This document shows, one piece after another, positions 56,241-64,000 of a DNA stretch of 64,000 nucleotides. Source of the stretch: Novosphingobium sp. FKTRR1 (lineage in GTDB: Bacteria > Pseudomonadota > Alphaproteobacteria > Sphingomonadales > Sphingomonadaceae). The notes below the pieces were generated by a model. That model saw nothing but the letters and a program-made list of their open reading frames with translations, was not told the origin of the DNA and did not search any database. The stretch is from contig NZ_JAIZDA010000014.1 of assembly GCF_020404405.1 (NCBI RefSeq), forward strand, positions 1-64,000, in the 5' to 3' direction. Positions within the stretch are counted from its first letter, which is position 1, and the number at the start of each line of letters is the position of its first letter. The translations under genes and the position numbers were made by a program.

Positions 56241-56597
56241 TCAGTTCTTGCGAAGCTCGACGATGTCGTGCTTGGCAGGCGTACCGTCGGCGACGGACAC
56301 ATGCGCGAAGTGATCATCGAAGATATGATCGATCGTCACATGGCCGACGAGCTGGCGGTGATAGGTCGGCGCCACGCCCTTGGGCGGACCCGGATGGGTC
56401 ACGACGCGATAGACCTCGAGCTTCTGGCCGACCTCGGCGCCATCGGCCTTGCCGATGCAGACGACCGTGCCGTTGCTGCCCGTGTCGACGATCGAGCCGC
56501 GCATGAACAAGCTGTGCCCGATGCCCTGGGCCATAGCGGGGACGGCAGCAAGCATCGAAATGCCGGCAAGCCCGACCATGAGAGTTTTTCTGACCAT
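56241..56597 (-). CDS. Small secreted protein, QGIGHSLFMRG family, copy 2
   Basis: A 118-aa paralogue of the product at 47476. After a signal peptide it has QGIGHSLFMRGSIV, GTVVCIGKADGAEVGQKLEVYRV, a longer His/Pro insert (HPGPPKGVAPTYH), then RQLVGHVTIDHIFDDHFAHVSV. The function is unknown. AAGGAGG sits five bases before the ATG at 56597; a GTG two codons earlier is less well placed. A TATACGTAG element lies 95 nt upstream. Family conservation beside metal genes suggests a metal-linked role. Confidence 0.82.
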   Translation of the reverse strand: MVRKTLMVGLAGISMLAAVPAMAQGIGHSLFMRGSIVDTGSNGTVVCIGKADGAEVGQKLEVYRVVTHPGPPKGVAPTYHRQLVGHVTIDHIFDDHFAHVSVADGTPAKHDIVELRKN

Positions 56598-56839
56598 ATT
56601 CACCTCCTTGGATGGTAAGCCACCGCCCGGACCTGCCGGGGGGAAGAGCGTCTCTTCAGGCTTGGGACTACGGTCCCGGGTCCAGCCTCGATATACGTAG
56701 AGGCCGCAGCCGGTCTTCTTCCCCGGGCCAGATCTTTATTGACGCGGAGTTGACGGAATCAGCCGTCAGCACTTCAAAACCCGCGCGGCGCGAGACTTTG
56801 GTTGGCTGCGCCAGCGAAACCCGCTAGATATCGAGGCTC

Positions 56840-57202
56840 GTGAAACGCCTGCTCGCCCTTCTGCTCGTCATCGGAGCGCTGTCCGGTCTCTTCGGAGCCC
56901 AGATGGCGGCCGCGCACAGCGTGCCGCAGGCGGCAGGCGCGCCGCTGGCCAAGGGCATGGATGCAGACTGCATGGCAATGATGGCCAAGCAGCAGCCTGC
57001 GCCCAGCGAAAAGCCTTGCAAGGGCCTGACGCTCGATTGCATCGCCGCGATGGGGTGCGTGATCCCGCTGGTCGCAGCGGACCTGGCAGGCGGCGTTGCG
57101 CCTGCGCGTCTCTACGACGCGGCCAGCTTCTGGACGACCGACACGATATTGACCGGCAAGGCGGTTGTGCCCGAGCCGGATCCTCCCACCAGCCTTGTCT
57201 GA
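56840..57202 (+). CDS. Small exported Cys/Met-containing protein at the head of the cus operon
   Basis: A 120-aa product with a signal peptide (residues 1-25) and DCMAMMAKQQ, PCKGLTLDCIAAMGC in the mature part. Small proteins of this kind often lead RND metal efflux operons and carry no assigned function. It starts with GTG at 56840 after GAGG. It faces the same way as the CusCBA genes, 78 bp before the next gene. Confidence 0.7.
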   Translation: MKRLLALLLVIGALSGLFGAQMAAAHSVPQAAGAPLAKGMDADCMAMMAKQQPAPSEKPCKGLTLDCIAAMGCVIPLVAADLAGGVAPARLYDAASFWTTDTILTGKAVVPEPDPPTSLV

Positions 57203-57279
57203 TTGAACGAGCACGGGCTGCGCGCATCGATCGATGCGTGCGCGCCCGGTTTCCTTCTTTTCAGTCAAAGGTCTTCGTG

Positions 57280-57537
57280 ATGATCAAAATGCTTCCGGCC
57301 GCCCTTGTGGCGGCCCTCGGTCTCGCCGCGCCTGCGCTTGCAGCCGACGCGAGCCGCACGCCTCAGGGCCATTGGGAATGGCGCTCGGCGCCGCAATATG
57401 GTCCGCGGGCGACCGGCCCTGCGCGTGTCCGCATATGGGTGCCCCAGAGCCGGGACATCGCCAGCTGCGATTGCGCGATGATGCAGGCAAGCGCCGCCGA
57501 CTGCATGCGCGGCGCAGTCAGGTCGGACAAGGGCTAA
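57280..57537 (+). CDS. Small exported protein before cusC
   Basis: An 85-aa protein with a signal peptide ending near ALAAD, then HWEWRSAPQYGP, RVRIWVP and a Cys/Met end (CDCAMMQASAADCM). Function unknown; it is probably part of the efflux operon. Start taken at the ATG at 57280. Confidence 0.65.
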   Translation: MIKMLPAALVAALGLAAPALAADASRTPQGHWEWRSAPQYGPRATGPARVRIWVPQSRDIASCDCAMMQASAADCMRGAVRSDKG

Positions 57538-57590
57538 CCCACTCCGGAGCGGCGCGTCACATGGTGGCGCGCCGCCTCTGTCATGAGGGG

Positions 57591-58862
57591 ATGATATCCA
57601 TGATCATGATGCCGAGGCGCGCTGTGCGACGCCTGTTGCTCCCACTCGGTGCGACGCTTGCGAGCGCCTGGGCCGTGCCGGTGTCGGCCGGCCCGCTCAC
57701 CTACGAGCAGGCACTGAGGCTCGCTGCCGCCAATGCGCCAAGCCTCAAGGCGCGCGCGGCGGCGACAGCTGGCGCCCGCTCCTCGGCGGTCGCGGCCGAT
57801 CGCCTGCCCGATCCGACGCTCGACCTGGGCCTGCAGAACTTCCCGGTGAGCGGCCCCAATGCCGGCAGCTTCACGCGCGACGATTTCACCATGGCGACGA
57901 TCGGGTTCAGCCAGGCCTTCCCCAATCTCGCCAAGCGCCATGCACGCGCCGCGCGCGCCGCGGCCGATATCGGTGTCGCCGAGGCGGGCGAGCTGGTCGA
58001 AGGCCGCAACGTGCGGCTCGAGACCGCGCTCGCATGGATCGATCTCTATTATGGCGAACGCCGGCTCCGGCAGCTCGACCTGCTCGATGCCAGTCTCGAC
58101 GACCTGCAGAAGACCGTGACCGCACGCCTGGCGTCGGGCAGCGCGCGCCCGAGCCAGGCGCTCGAGCCCGACCAGCTCCGCGCCGCCATCGCCGATCGCC
58201 GCGCCGAGATGGCTGCGGTGGTGGCGCAGGCGCGGGCCCGGCTCGCGCGCTATACCGGCGACCCCGACCCGCAGGCGACGGGCGACCCGCCGATGCTCGA
58301 TGTCGATCCGATCCGGCTGCGGGCCGGGATCGATGCGCTTCCCGCCCTGCGCGCGCAGGACGCGCGGATCGCAGTCGCCGAAGCGGACGTGCGTCTCGCG
58401 CGCGCCGACAAGCGCCCCGACTGGAAGGTCGGCGTCACCTATGGCCGGCGCGATCCCATGTACGGCGACATGGCCTCGGTCGGCGTGTCGATCGACCTGC
58501 CGCTGTTCGCCGGCAAGCGCCAGAACCCCAGGATCGCTGCAAGCGAGAGCCTTGCGCAAGGGGGTCGGTTCGACCGCGAGGCGATCCGCCGCGAGCTGGT
58601 GGCGCAGCTCGACGCCGATCTCGCAGACCATGCCATGCATCTCTCCCGGTTGCGCAATGCCCGCGAGACGCTGGTGCCACTCGCCAGGCACCGCGCCGAG
58701 CTCGACCGCGACAGCTATGGCGCCGGCAAGCTCGACCTTGGCGCCGCGCTGCTCACGACGCTCGGGCTCGCGGAGGCCGAGGTCGAGGCGCTCAACCGCG
58801 AAGCCGACGTCGCGCGCGACGCGGTCCGCATCACTATCACCTATGGGGAGGAGCGGCCATGA
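57591..58862 (+). CDS. cusC: Outer-membrane efflux channel (CusC/TolC family)
   Basis: A 423-aa TolC-type protein with a signal peptide, then two alternating long coiled-coil helical repeats (LTYEQALRLAAANAPSLKA; RQLDLLDASLDDLQKTVTARLASGSARPSQ). It forms the trimeric exit tunnel of an RND pump. GAGGGG precedes the ATG at 57591; nearby ATGs at 57600 and 57606 are alternatives. Its stop overlaps cusB as ATGA. Confidence 0.9.
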   Translation: MISMIMMPRRAVRRLLLPLGATLASAWAVPVSAGPLTYEQALRLAAANAPSLKARAAATAGARSSAVAADRLPDPTLDLGLQNFPVSGPNAGSFTRDDFTMATIGFSQAFPNLAKRHARAARAAADIGVAEAGELVEGRNVRLETALAWIDLYYGERRLRQLDLLDASLDDLQKTVTARLASGSARPSQALEPDQLRAAIADRRAEMAAVVAQARARLARYTGDPDPQATGDPPMLDVDPIRLRAGIDALPALRAQDARIAVAEADVRLARADKRPDWKVGVTYGRRDPMYGDMASVGVSIDLPLFAGKRQNPRIAASESLAQGGRFDREAIRRELVAQLDADLADHAMHLSRLRNARETLVPLARHRAELDRDSYGAGKLDLGAALLTTLGLAEAEVEALNREADVARDAVRITITYGEERP

Positions 58863-60349
58863 CGCTCGATAAATCCGCGCTGCGCTGGGGCGCATCGATC
58901 CTGGCTGTCGCGCTGCTGGCCGGCGGCACAGGCTATTGGGCTGGCCATCGCCAGACACCGCAATCGGAGGCGACCACGCCCGCCGGGGCAGGCAAAGTCC
59001 TTTACTGGTACGATCCGATGTTCCCCAACCAGAAGTTCGACAAGCCCGGCAAGTCGCCCTTCATGGATATGCAGCTCGTGCCGCGATACGCGGACGGAGG
59101 AAGCGCCGGCGCGGCCCCCACGGTCGCCGTCGATCCCGCCGCGCGGCAGAGCCTGGGATTGCGGGTCGTCGCGGCGAAGATGGGCAGCCTTGCCTCGGCC
59201 CTCGAGGTCACCGGCACGATCGACTTCAACCAGCGCGACGTCGCCGTCATCCAGGCGCGTTCGGGCGGGTTCGTGAGCCGCGTCTATGCGCGAGCGCCCG
59301 GGGACGTGGTCCGCGCCGGCGCGCCGATCGCGGACCTGCTCCTGCCCGAATGGGGCGGCGCGCAGACCGAATATCTGAGCGTCAGGCGGCTCGGCAAGCC
59401 CGACCTCACCGCGGCCGCGCGCCAGCGACTGCGGCTGATGGGCATGTCCGACGGCCTCATCGCCAGCGTCGAGCGGAGCGGACGCCCGAACGGCGTGGTG
59501 ACGATCACGACGCCGATCTCGGGCACGATCCAGACGCTCGACGCCCGTGCCGGCGTGACGCTCGCCATGGGCCAGACGCTCGCCCAGGTAAGCGGGCTCG
59601 GCACCGTCTGGCTCAATGCCGCGGTGCCCGAAGCGCGCGCGGGCGATGTCCGGGTCGGCCAGAATGCCAGCACCACGCTGGCGGGCTTCCCCGGCGAGCG
59701 CTTCGCCGGCCGGGTGATCGCGATCCTGCCGACCACGCAGGCCGACAGCCGCACGCTCACCGTGCGGATCGAGCTGCCCAACCGGGACGGCCGGTTGCGG
59801 CCGGGCATGTTCGCCAGCGTCGCGCTTGGCGGCGATGCCAAGCCGGCGCTGCTGGTGCCGAGCGAAGCGGTGATCCGCACGGGCAGGCGCACGCTCGTCA
59901 TGCTGGCCGCAGGCGACGGGCGCTATCATCCCGCCGAGGTCCGCATCGGCCGCGAGGCAGGCGGCGAGACCGAGATCCTTGCCGGCCTGTCGCCCGGCGA
60001 GAACGTCGTCGTCTCGGGGCAGTTCCTGATCGATTCCGAGGCGAGCCTGTCGGGAATCGAGGCGCGGCCGATCGGCGGCGGTGCGGCATCGGCGACCATC
60101 GCCGCGCCGGCGTCGAAAGCCACGCTGTACGAGACGACGGGCAAGATCGAGCGGATCACGGCCAATTCGGTGACGCTCAGCCACGAGCCCGTTCCCGCGC
60201 TCGACTGGCCGGCGATGACGATGACCTTCGCGCTCGCCAATCCGGGCATCGCGCGCGGCTTCAAGGCGGGTGACCGGGTCCGGTTCGGGTTCGACCGGCC
60301 CCCGGCGGGACCGACGCTGCGGCATATGGCGAAGGTGGCGGGCCAGTGA
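58859..60349 (+). CDS. cusB: RND membrane-fusion protein CusB with fused CusF-like domain
   Basis: A 496-aa adaptor: N-terminal anchor helix, a heavy-metal-binding segment ([23 protein letters not shown]), lipoyl and beta-barrel domains ([35 protein letters not shown]), and a C-terminal CusF-like domain near 425-496 with the WPAMTMTF copper motif. Most CusB proteins lack this last domain. The start overlaps cusC, and the cusA GTG overlaps its end. Confidence 0.92.
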   Translation: MTLDKSALRWGASILAVALLAGGTGYWAGHRQTPQSEATTPAGAGKVLYWYDPMFPNQKFDKPGKSPFMDMQLVPRYADGGSAGAAPTVAVDPAARQSLGLRVVAAKMGSLASALEVTGTIDFNQRDVAVIQARSGGFVSRVYARAPGDVVRAGAPIADLLLPEWGGAQTEYLSVRRLGKPDLTAAARQRLRLMGMSDGLIASVERSGRPNGVVTITTPISGTIQTLDARAGVTLAMGQTLAQVSGLGTVWLNAAVPEARAGDVRVGQNASTTLAGFPGERFAGRVIAILPTTQADSRTLTVRIELPNRDGRLRPGMFASVALGGDAKPALLVPSEAVIRTGRRTLVMLAAGDGRYHPAEVRIGREAGGETEILAGLSPGENVVVSGQFLIDSEASLSGIEARPIGGGAASATIAAPASKATLYETTGKIERITANSVTLSHEPVPALDWPAMTMTFALANPGIARGFKAGDRVRFGFDRPPAGPTLRHMAKVAGQ

Positions 60350-63300
60350 TCGCCCATCTCATCCGCTGGTCGGTGAGGAACCGCTTCTTCGTCGTGCTCG
60401 GCATGCTCGCGCTGGTCGGCGCGGGCCTGTGGGCGGTGCGCTCGACCCCGATCGACGCGCTGCCCGATCTTTCCGACGTGCAGGTCGTGATCCGCACTTC
60501 CTATCCGGGTCAGGCGCCGCAGATCGTCGAGAACCAGATCACCTATCCGCTCACCACCACCATGCTGTCGGTGCCCGGCGCCAAGACGGTGCGCGGCTAT
60601 AGCTTCTTCGGCGACAGCTTCGTCTATGTGATCTTCGAGGACGGCACCGATCTCTACTGGGCGCGCAGCCGCGTGCTCGAATATCTCAACCAGGTCCAGG
60701 GTCGGTTGCCGGCCAGCGCCCGCAGCGCGCTCGGGCCGGACGCGACCGGGGTCGGCTGGGTCTATGAATATGCGCTGGTCGACCGCACCGGCCGGCACGA
60801 TCTCTCGCAGCTTCGCGGGTTGCAGGACTGGTTCCTGCGCTACGAGCTGAAGACCGTGACCGGCGTGGCCGAAGTCGCCAGCATCGGCGGCATGGTCAAG
60901 CAGTACCAGGTGCTGCTCGATCCGGTGAAGCTCGCGGCCTACGGCGTAACCCACGCCCAGGCAGTGCAGGCGATCAGCCAAGCCAATCAGGAAGCCAGCG
61001 GCTCGGTGCTGGAAATGGCCGAGGCCGAATATATGGTCCGCGCCTCGGGCTATCTGAAAACGCTCGACGATTTCCGGGCAATCCCGCTCAAGACTGCGGC
61101 GGGCGGCGTGCCCGTCCGGCTCGGCGATGTCGCCACGATCCAGGTCGGCCCCGAGATGCGGCGCGGCATCGCCGAACTGAACGGCGAAGGCGAGGTCGCC
61201 GGCGGCGTCGTTATTCTTCGGTCAGGCAAGAACGCCCGTGAGACCATCGCGGCGGTCAAGGACAAGCTCGCCGATCTCAGGAAAAGCCTGCCGCCGGGCG
61301 TCGAGGTGGTCACGGTCTATGACCGCTCGCAGCTGATCGATCGCGCGGTCGAGAACCTCACCCGCAAGCTGGTCGAGGAGTTCATCGTCGTCGCATTGGT
61401 CTGCGCCCTGTTCCTCTGGCACGTCCGCTCGGCGCTGGTCGCGATCCTGACCTTGCCGCTCGGTGTGCTGGCCGCGTTCGTCGTAATGCGGTTCCAGGGG
61501 GTGAACGCCAACATCATGTCGCTGGGCGGCATCGCCATCGCCATCGGCGCGATGGTGGATGCGGCGGTCGTCATGATCGAGAACGCCCACAAGAGGATCG
61601 AACGCTGGGAGCAGGATCACCCGGACAGACATCTCGATGGCGAGATGCGCTGGATCGTCGTCACCGAGGCGGCGGCCGAGGTCGGGCCGGCGCTGTTCTT
61701 CAGCCTGCTGATCATCACGCTGTCGTTCATTCCGGTCTTCACCCTGGAGGCGCAGGAAGGCCGGCTGTTCGCGCCGCTCGCCTTCACCAAGACCTATGCG
61801 ATGGGCGCGGCCGCGATCCTGTCGGTGACCCTGGTGCCGATCCTGATGGGCTGGCTGATCCGGGGCCGCATTCCGGCCGAGCAGGCCAATCCGGTCAATC
61901 GCTGGCTCACCAATATCTACCGGCCCGCGATCGACTGGACGATGAAGCGGCCCAAGGCAGTGCTGCTGATCGCGGCTCTGGTGTTCGCCACCACGGCCTG
62001 GCCGCTCAGCCGGCTCGGCGGCGAGTTCATGCCCAATCTCGACGAGGGCGACCTGCTCTACATGCCCTCGGCGCTGCCGGGCCTCTCGGCCGCCAAGGCG
62101 AGTGAGCTGCTCCAGCAGACCGACCGCCTGATCAAGACCGTGCCCGAAGTCGAAAGCGTGTTCGGCAAGGCCGGCCGCGCCGAGACCGCGACCGATCCCG
62201 CGCCGCTCGAAATGTTCGAGACGACGATCCAATTCAAGCCCCGCGACCAGTGGCGGTCGGGCATGACGCCCGAACGCCTTGTCGACGAGCTCGATCGCCG
62301 GGTGAAGCTTCCGGGTCTCGCCAATATCTGGGTGCCGCCGATCCGCAACCGCATCGACATGCTCGCGACGGGCATCAAGAGCCCGATCGGGGTCAAGGTG
62401 TCGGGCAGTGACCTCGCCGAGCTCGACCGCATCGCGCATGATGTCGAGACCGTGGCCAGGAGCGTGCCCGGCGTCAGCTCGGCGCTCGCCGAGCGGCTGA
62501 CCGGCGGACGCTATGTCGATGTCGACATAGACCGCGCCGCCGCCGCGCGGTTCGGGCTCAACATCGCCGACGTCCAGGCCATCGTCTCCGGCGCGATCGG
62601 CGGCGAGACGATCGGCGAGACGGTCGAGGGCCTCGCCCGCTATCCGATCAGCGTGCGCTATCCGCGCGAATTGCGCGACAGCCTCGAAAGGCTGCGGGCG
62701 CTACCGATCCTGACGCCCGCGGGCCAGCAGATCACCTTGGGCACCGTGGCAAACGTCTCGATCGCCGAGGGACCGCCGATGCTCAAGACCGAGAATGCCC
62801 GGCCTTCGACCTGGGTCTACGTCGATGTGCGCGGGCGCGATCTTGCCTCGGTGGTCGGCGATCTGCAGCGTGCGGTGGCGAAACAGGTCAGGCTCTCGCC
62901 TGGGGTCAGCATCGCTTACTCTGGCCAGTTCGAATATCTCGAGCGCGCGGTCGACCGCTTGAAGCTGGTCGTGCCCGCGACGCTGCTGATCATCTTCGTG
63001 CTGCTCTACCTCATCTTCGGCCGCTTCGACGAGGCGGCGCTGATCATGGGGACGCTGCCGTTTGCGCTGACCGGCGGCATCTGGACGCTTTATCTGCTGG
63101 GGTTCAACCAGTCGATCGCCACCGGGGTCGGGTTCATCGCGCTCGCCGGCGTCTCCGCCGAGTTCGGGGTGGTGATGCTGATCTATCTCAAGAACGCGCT
63201 GGCCGAGCGCGGCGCACATCCGGACGCTGCCGAGGTCGAGGCCGCCGTGCGCGAAGGCGCGCTGCTGCGCGTCCGTCCCAAGGCGATGACGGTGGCGGTG

Positions 63301-63489
63301 ATCCTGGCCGGCCTGCTGCCGATCCTGCTGGGATCAGGCGCGGGTTCGGAGGTCATGAGCCGGATTGCCGCGCCGATGATCGGCGGCATGCTGACCGCGC
63401 CCTTGCTCTCAATGTTCGTCCTGCCCGCCGCCTACCTGCTGTTGCGCCGGCCCAAGACCGATCCCATCCCTCAACCCGTTTCATCATGA
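60346..63489 (+). CDS. cusA: Heavy-metal RND pump CusA
   Basis: A 1047-aa inner-membrane proton-driven exporter for Cu(I)/Ag(I). HME-RND signatures are [40 protein letters not shown] (with the proton-relay Asp), and [18 protein letters not shown]. Twelve membrane helices are apparent. The GTG at 60346 overlaps the cusB stop. Metal choice (Cu/Ag rather than Zn/Co) rests on CusF and the CusF-like domain of CusB. Confidence 0.94.
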   Translation: MIAHLIRWSVRNRFFVVLGMLALVGAGLWAVRSTPIDALPDLSDVQVVIRTSYPGQAPQIVENQITYPLTTTMLSVPGAKTVRGYSFFGDSFVYVIFEDGTDLYWARSRVLEYLNQVQGRLPASARSALGPDATGVGWVYEYALVDRTGRHDLSQLRGLQDWFLRYELKTVTGVAEVASIGGMVKQYQVLLDPVKLAAYGVTHAQAVQAISQANQEASGSVLEMAEAEYMVRASGYLKTLDDFRAIPLKTAAGGVPVRLGDVATIQVGPEMRRGIAELNGEGEVAGGVVILRSGKNARETIAAVKDKLADLRKSLPPGVEVVTVYDRSQLIDRAVENLTRKLVEEFIVVALVCALFLWHVRSALVAILTLPLGVLAAFVVMRFQGVNANIMSLGGIAIAIGAMVDAAVVMIENAHKRIERWEQDHPDRHLDGEMRWIVVTEAAAEVGPALFFSLLIITLSFIPVFTLEAQEGRLFAPLAFTKTYAMGAAAILSVTLVPILMGWLIRGRIPAEQANPVNRWLTNIYRPAIDWTMKRPKAVLLIAALVFATTAWPLSRLGGEFMPNLDEGDLLYMPSALPGLSAAKASELLQQTDRLIKTVPEVESVFGKAGRAETATDPAPLEMFETTIQFKPRDQWRSGMTPERLVDELDRRVKLPGLANIWVPPIRNRIDMLATGIKSPIGVKVSGSDLAELDRIAHDVETVARSVPGVSSALAERLTGGRYVDVDIDRAAAARFGLNIADVQAIVSGAIGGETIGETVEGLARYPISVRYPRELRDSLERLRALPILTPAGQQITLGTVANVSIAEGPPMLKTENARPSTWVYVDVRGRDLASVVGDLQRAVAKQVRLSPGVSIAYSGQFEYLERAVDRLKLVVPATLLIIFVLLYLIFGRFDEAALIMGTLPFALTGGIWTLYLLGFNQSIATGVGFIALAGVSAEFGVVMLIYLKNALAERGAHPDAAEVEAAVREGALLRVRPKAMTVAVILAGLLPILLGSGAGSEVMSRIAAPMIGGMLTAPLLSMFVLPAAYLLLRRPKTDPIPQPVSS

Positions 63490-63500
63490 AGGAGAAGACG

Positions 63501-63890
63501 ATGAACCATGCACGACTGACCATTGCCCTCGGCCTCGCCGCCCTGACTGCCGCGTGCGGCAAGAAGGCGGAGGCCCCCGTTGCGACTGAGACCAACGAGG
63601 CGGAGCCCGCCGCGACCATGAGCGGCGACATGGGCAACATGTCGATGGCGCCTGACGCGAACGCCGCGATCAAGGCCAAGGGCCATGGCACCGTCACCGC
63701 GATCGACAAGGCGGCAGGCACGATCACGCTCGATCATGGTCCGATCCCGGAGGCCAAGTGGCCCGCGATGACGATGGCGTTCAAGGCCGCGCCGTCGATC
63801 ACCGATGCGGTCAAGGTCGGCGACAAGGTCGATTTCGACCTCTCGCTCAAGGGCAGCGATGGCGAGGTCACCGCGATCGCAAAGCAGTGA
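63501..63890 (+). CDS. cusF: Periplasmic copper chaperone CusF
   Basis: A 129-aa protein with lipobox-like LTAAC near residue 19, a Met-rich linker (MSGDMGNMSMAPD), and a CusF beta-barrel (GHGTVTAIDKAAGTITLDHGPIPEAKWPAMTMAF) with the Trp/Met copper site. AAGGAGAAG precedes the ATG at 63501. It closes the cus operon. Confidence 0.92.
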   Translation: MNHARLTIALGLAALTAACGKKAEAPVATETNEAEPAATMSGDMGNMSMAPDANAAIKAKGHGTVTAIDKAAGTITLDHGPIPEAKWPAMTMAFKAAPSITDAVKVGDKVDFDLSLKGSDGEVTAIAKQ

Positions 63891-63921
63891 TCCGCTAAGT
63901 TCGACCGGAAAAAGCTGGTTG

Positions 63922-63947
63922 CGTCGCCGCTCCCGGGCGGCGACGCC
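63922..63947 (+). terminator. Stem-loop after cusF
   Basis: GCGTCGCCGC (63922-63931) pairs perfectly with GCGGCGACGC (63938-63947) with a six-base loop. No T-run follows, so it may mark the end of the operon by pausing or protect the 3' end. Confidence 0.5.
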
Positions 63948-64000
63948 CGTGCCGGCCGTCTGCCTGGCTGTGCGCCCGGTCGACGGTTGCGACCGGCAAC

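Overview
The window is GC-rich DNA, with about 92% of it coding, and looks like an alphaproteobacterium, most likely a sphingomonad. The pointers are the style of the TonB-dependent receptor, two CopA/CopB pairs, a FixL/FixJ pair, the small secreted Met/His-rich proteins, and tightly overlapping ATGA/GTGA gene junctions. I saw no rRNA, tRNA, CRISPR array, integrase or transposase. The gene content is that of an accessory metabolic and metal-resistance island on a chromosome or large replicon.

Left part (1-19.4 kb), an energy and carbon-storage module: a beta-CASP metallo-beta-lactamase nuclease, an archaeal-type thymidine/AMP phosphorylase and a PRPP synthetase form one overlapping operon. 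It is followed by an orphan FixJ-type regulator and an oleate hydratase. Next comes a complete N-type F-ATPase operon (atpDCQRBEFAG), whose c subunit carries a Na+-type ligand set, then a phasin-like gene. Last is a phaC / MaoC-phosphotransacetylase / ackA / fabI operon in which fabI is interrupted by one in-frame TAA.

Middle part (19.4-48 kb), copper and metal handling: a CueR-type MerR gene and copper P-type ATPase lie behind a typical MerR promoter. CopC/CopD and a methyltransferase follow, then a three-gene CnrY/CnrX/CnrH-like unit (anti-sigma, periplasmic sensor, ECF sigma), then CopA/CopB, a DUF305 protein and a FixL/FixJ oxygen-sensing pair. Five sites in this region share GGG, a fixed gap and TGCGTAT at the same spacing. 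I infer they are promoters for the ECF sigma factor. They precede copC, the anti-sigma gene, copA, a TonB receptor and a DUF411 metal-binding protein. The TonB receptor, two PepSY membrane proteins and a HutC-like GntR repressor form a separate uptake unit with TGTATATACA operator candidates. A second copA/copB pair sits in a run with aldehyde dehydrogenase, alcohol dehydrogenase and an MFS transporter.

Right part (47.5-64 kb): small secreted Met/His-rich proteins, two paralogues of an unassigned secreted family, a GH130-type enzyme, and a probable electron-transfer operon. That operon encodes a membrane-anchored flavin/2Fe-2S reductase, a predicted dihaem cytochrome b, a seven-haem cytochrome c, DUF1622 and a Cys-rich Csp-type copper storage protein. 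A second MerR regulator has its own dyad promoter. The window ends with a CusC-CusB-CusA-CusF copper/silver efflux operon.

Together the metal genes cover sensing (CueR, MerR, CnrX-like), cytoplasmic export (P-ATPase), periplasmic oxidation and binding (CopA, CopB, CopC, Met-rich proteins, Csp, CusF) and trans-envelope efflux (CusCBA). The electron-transfer operon is the least explained part.
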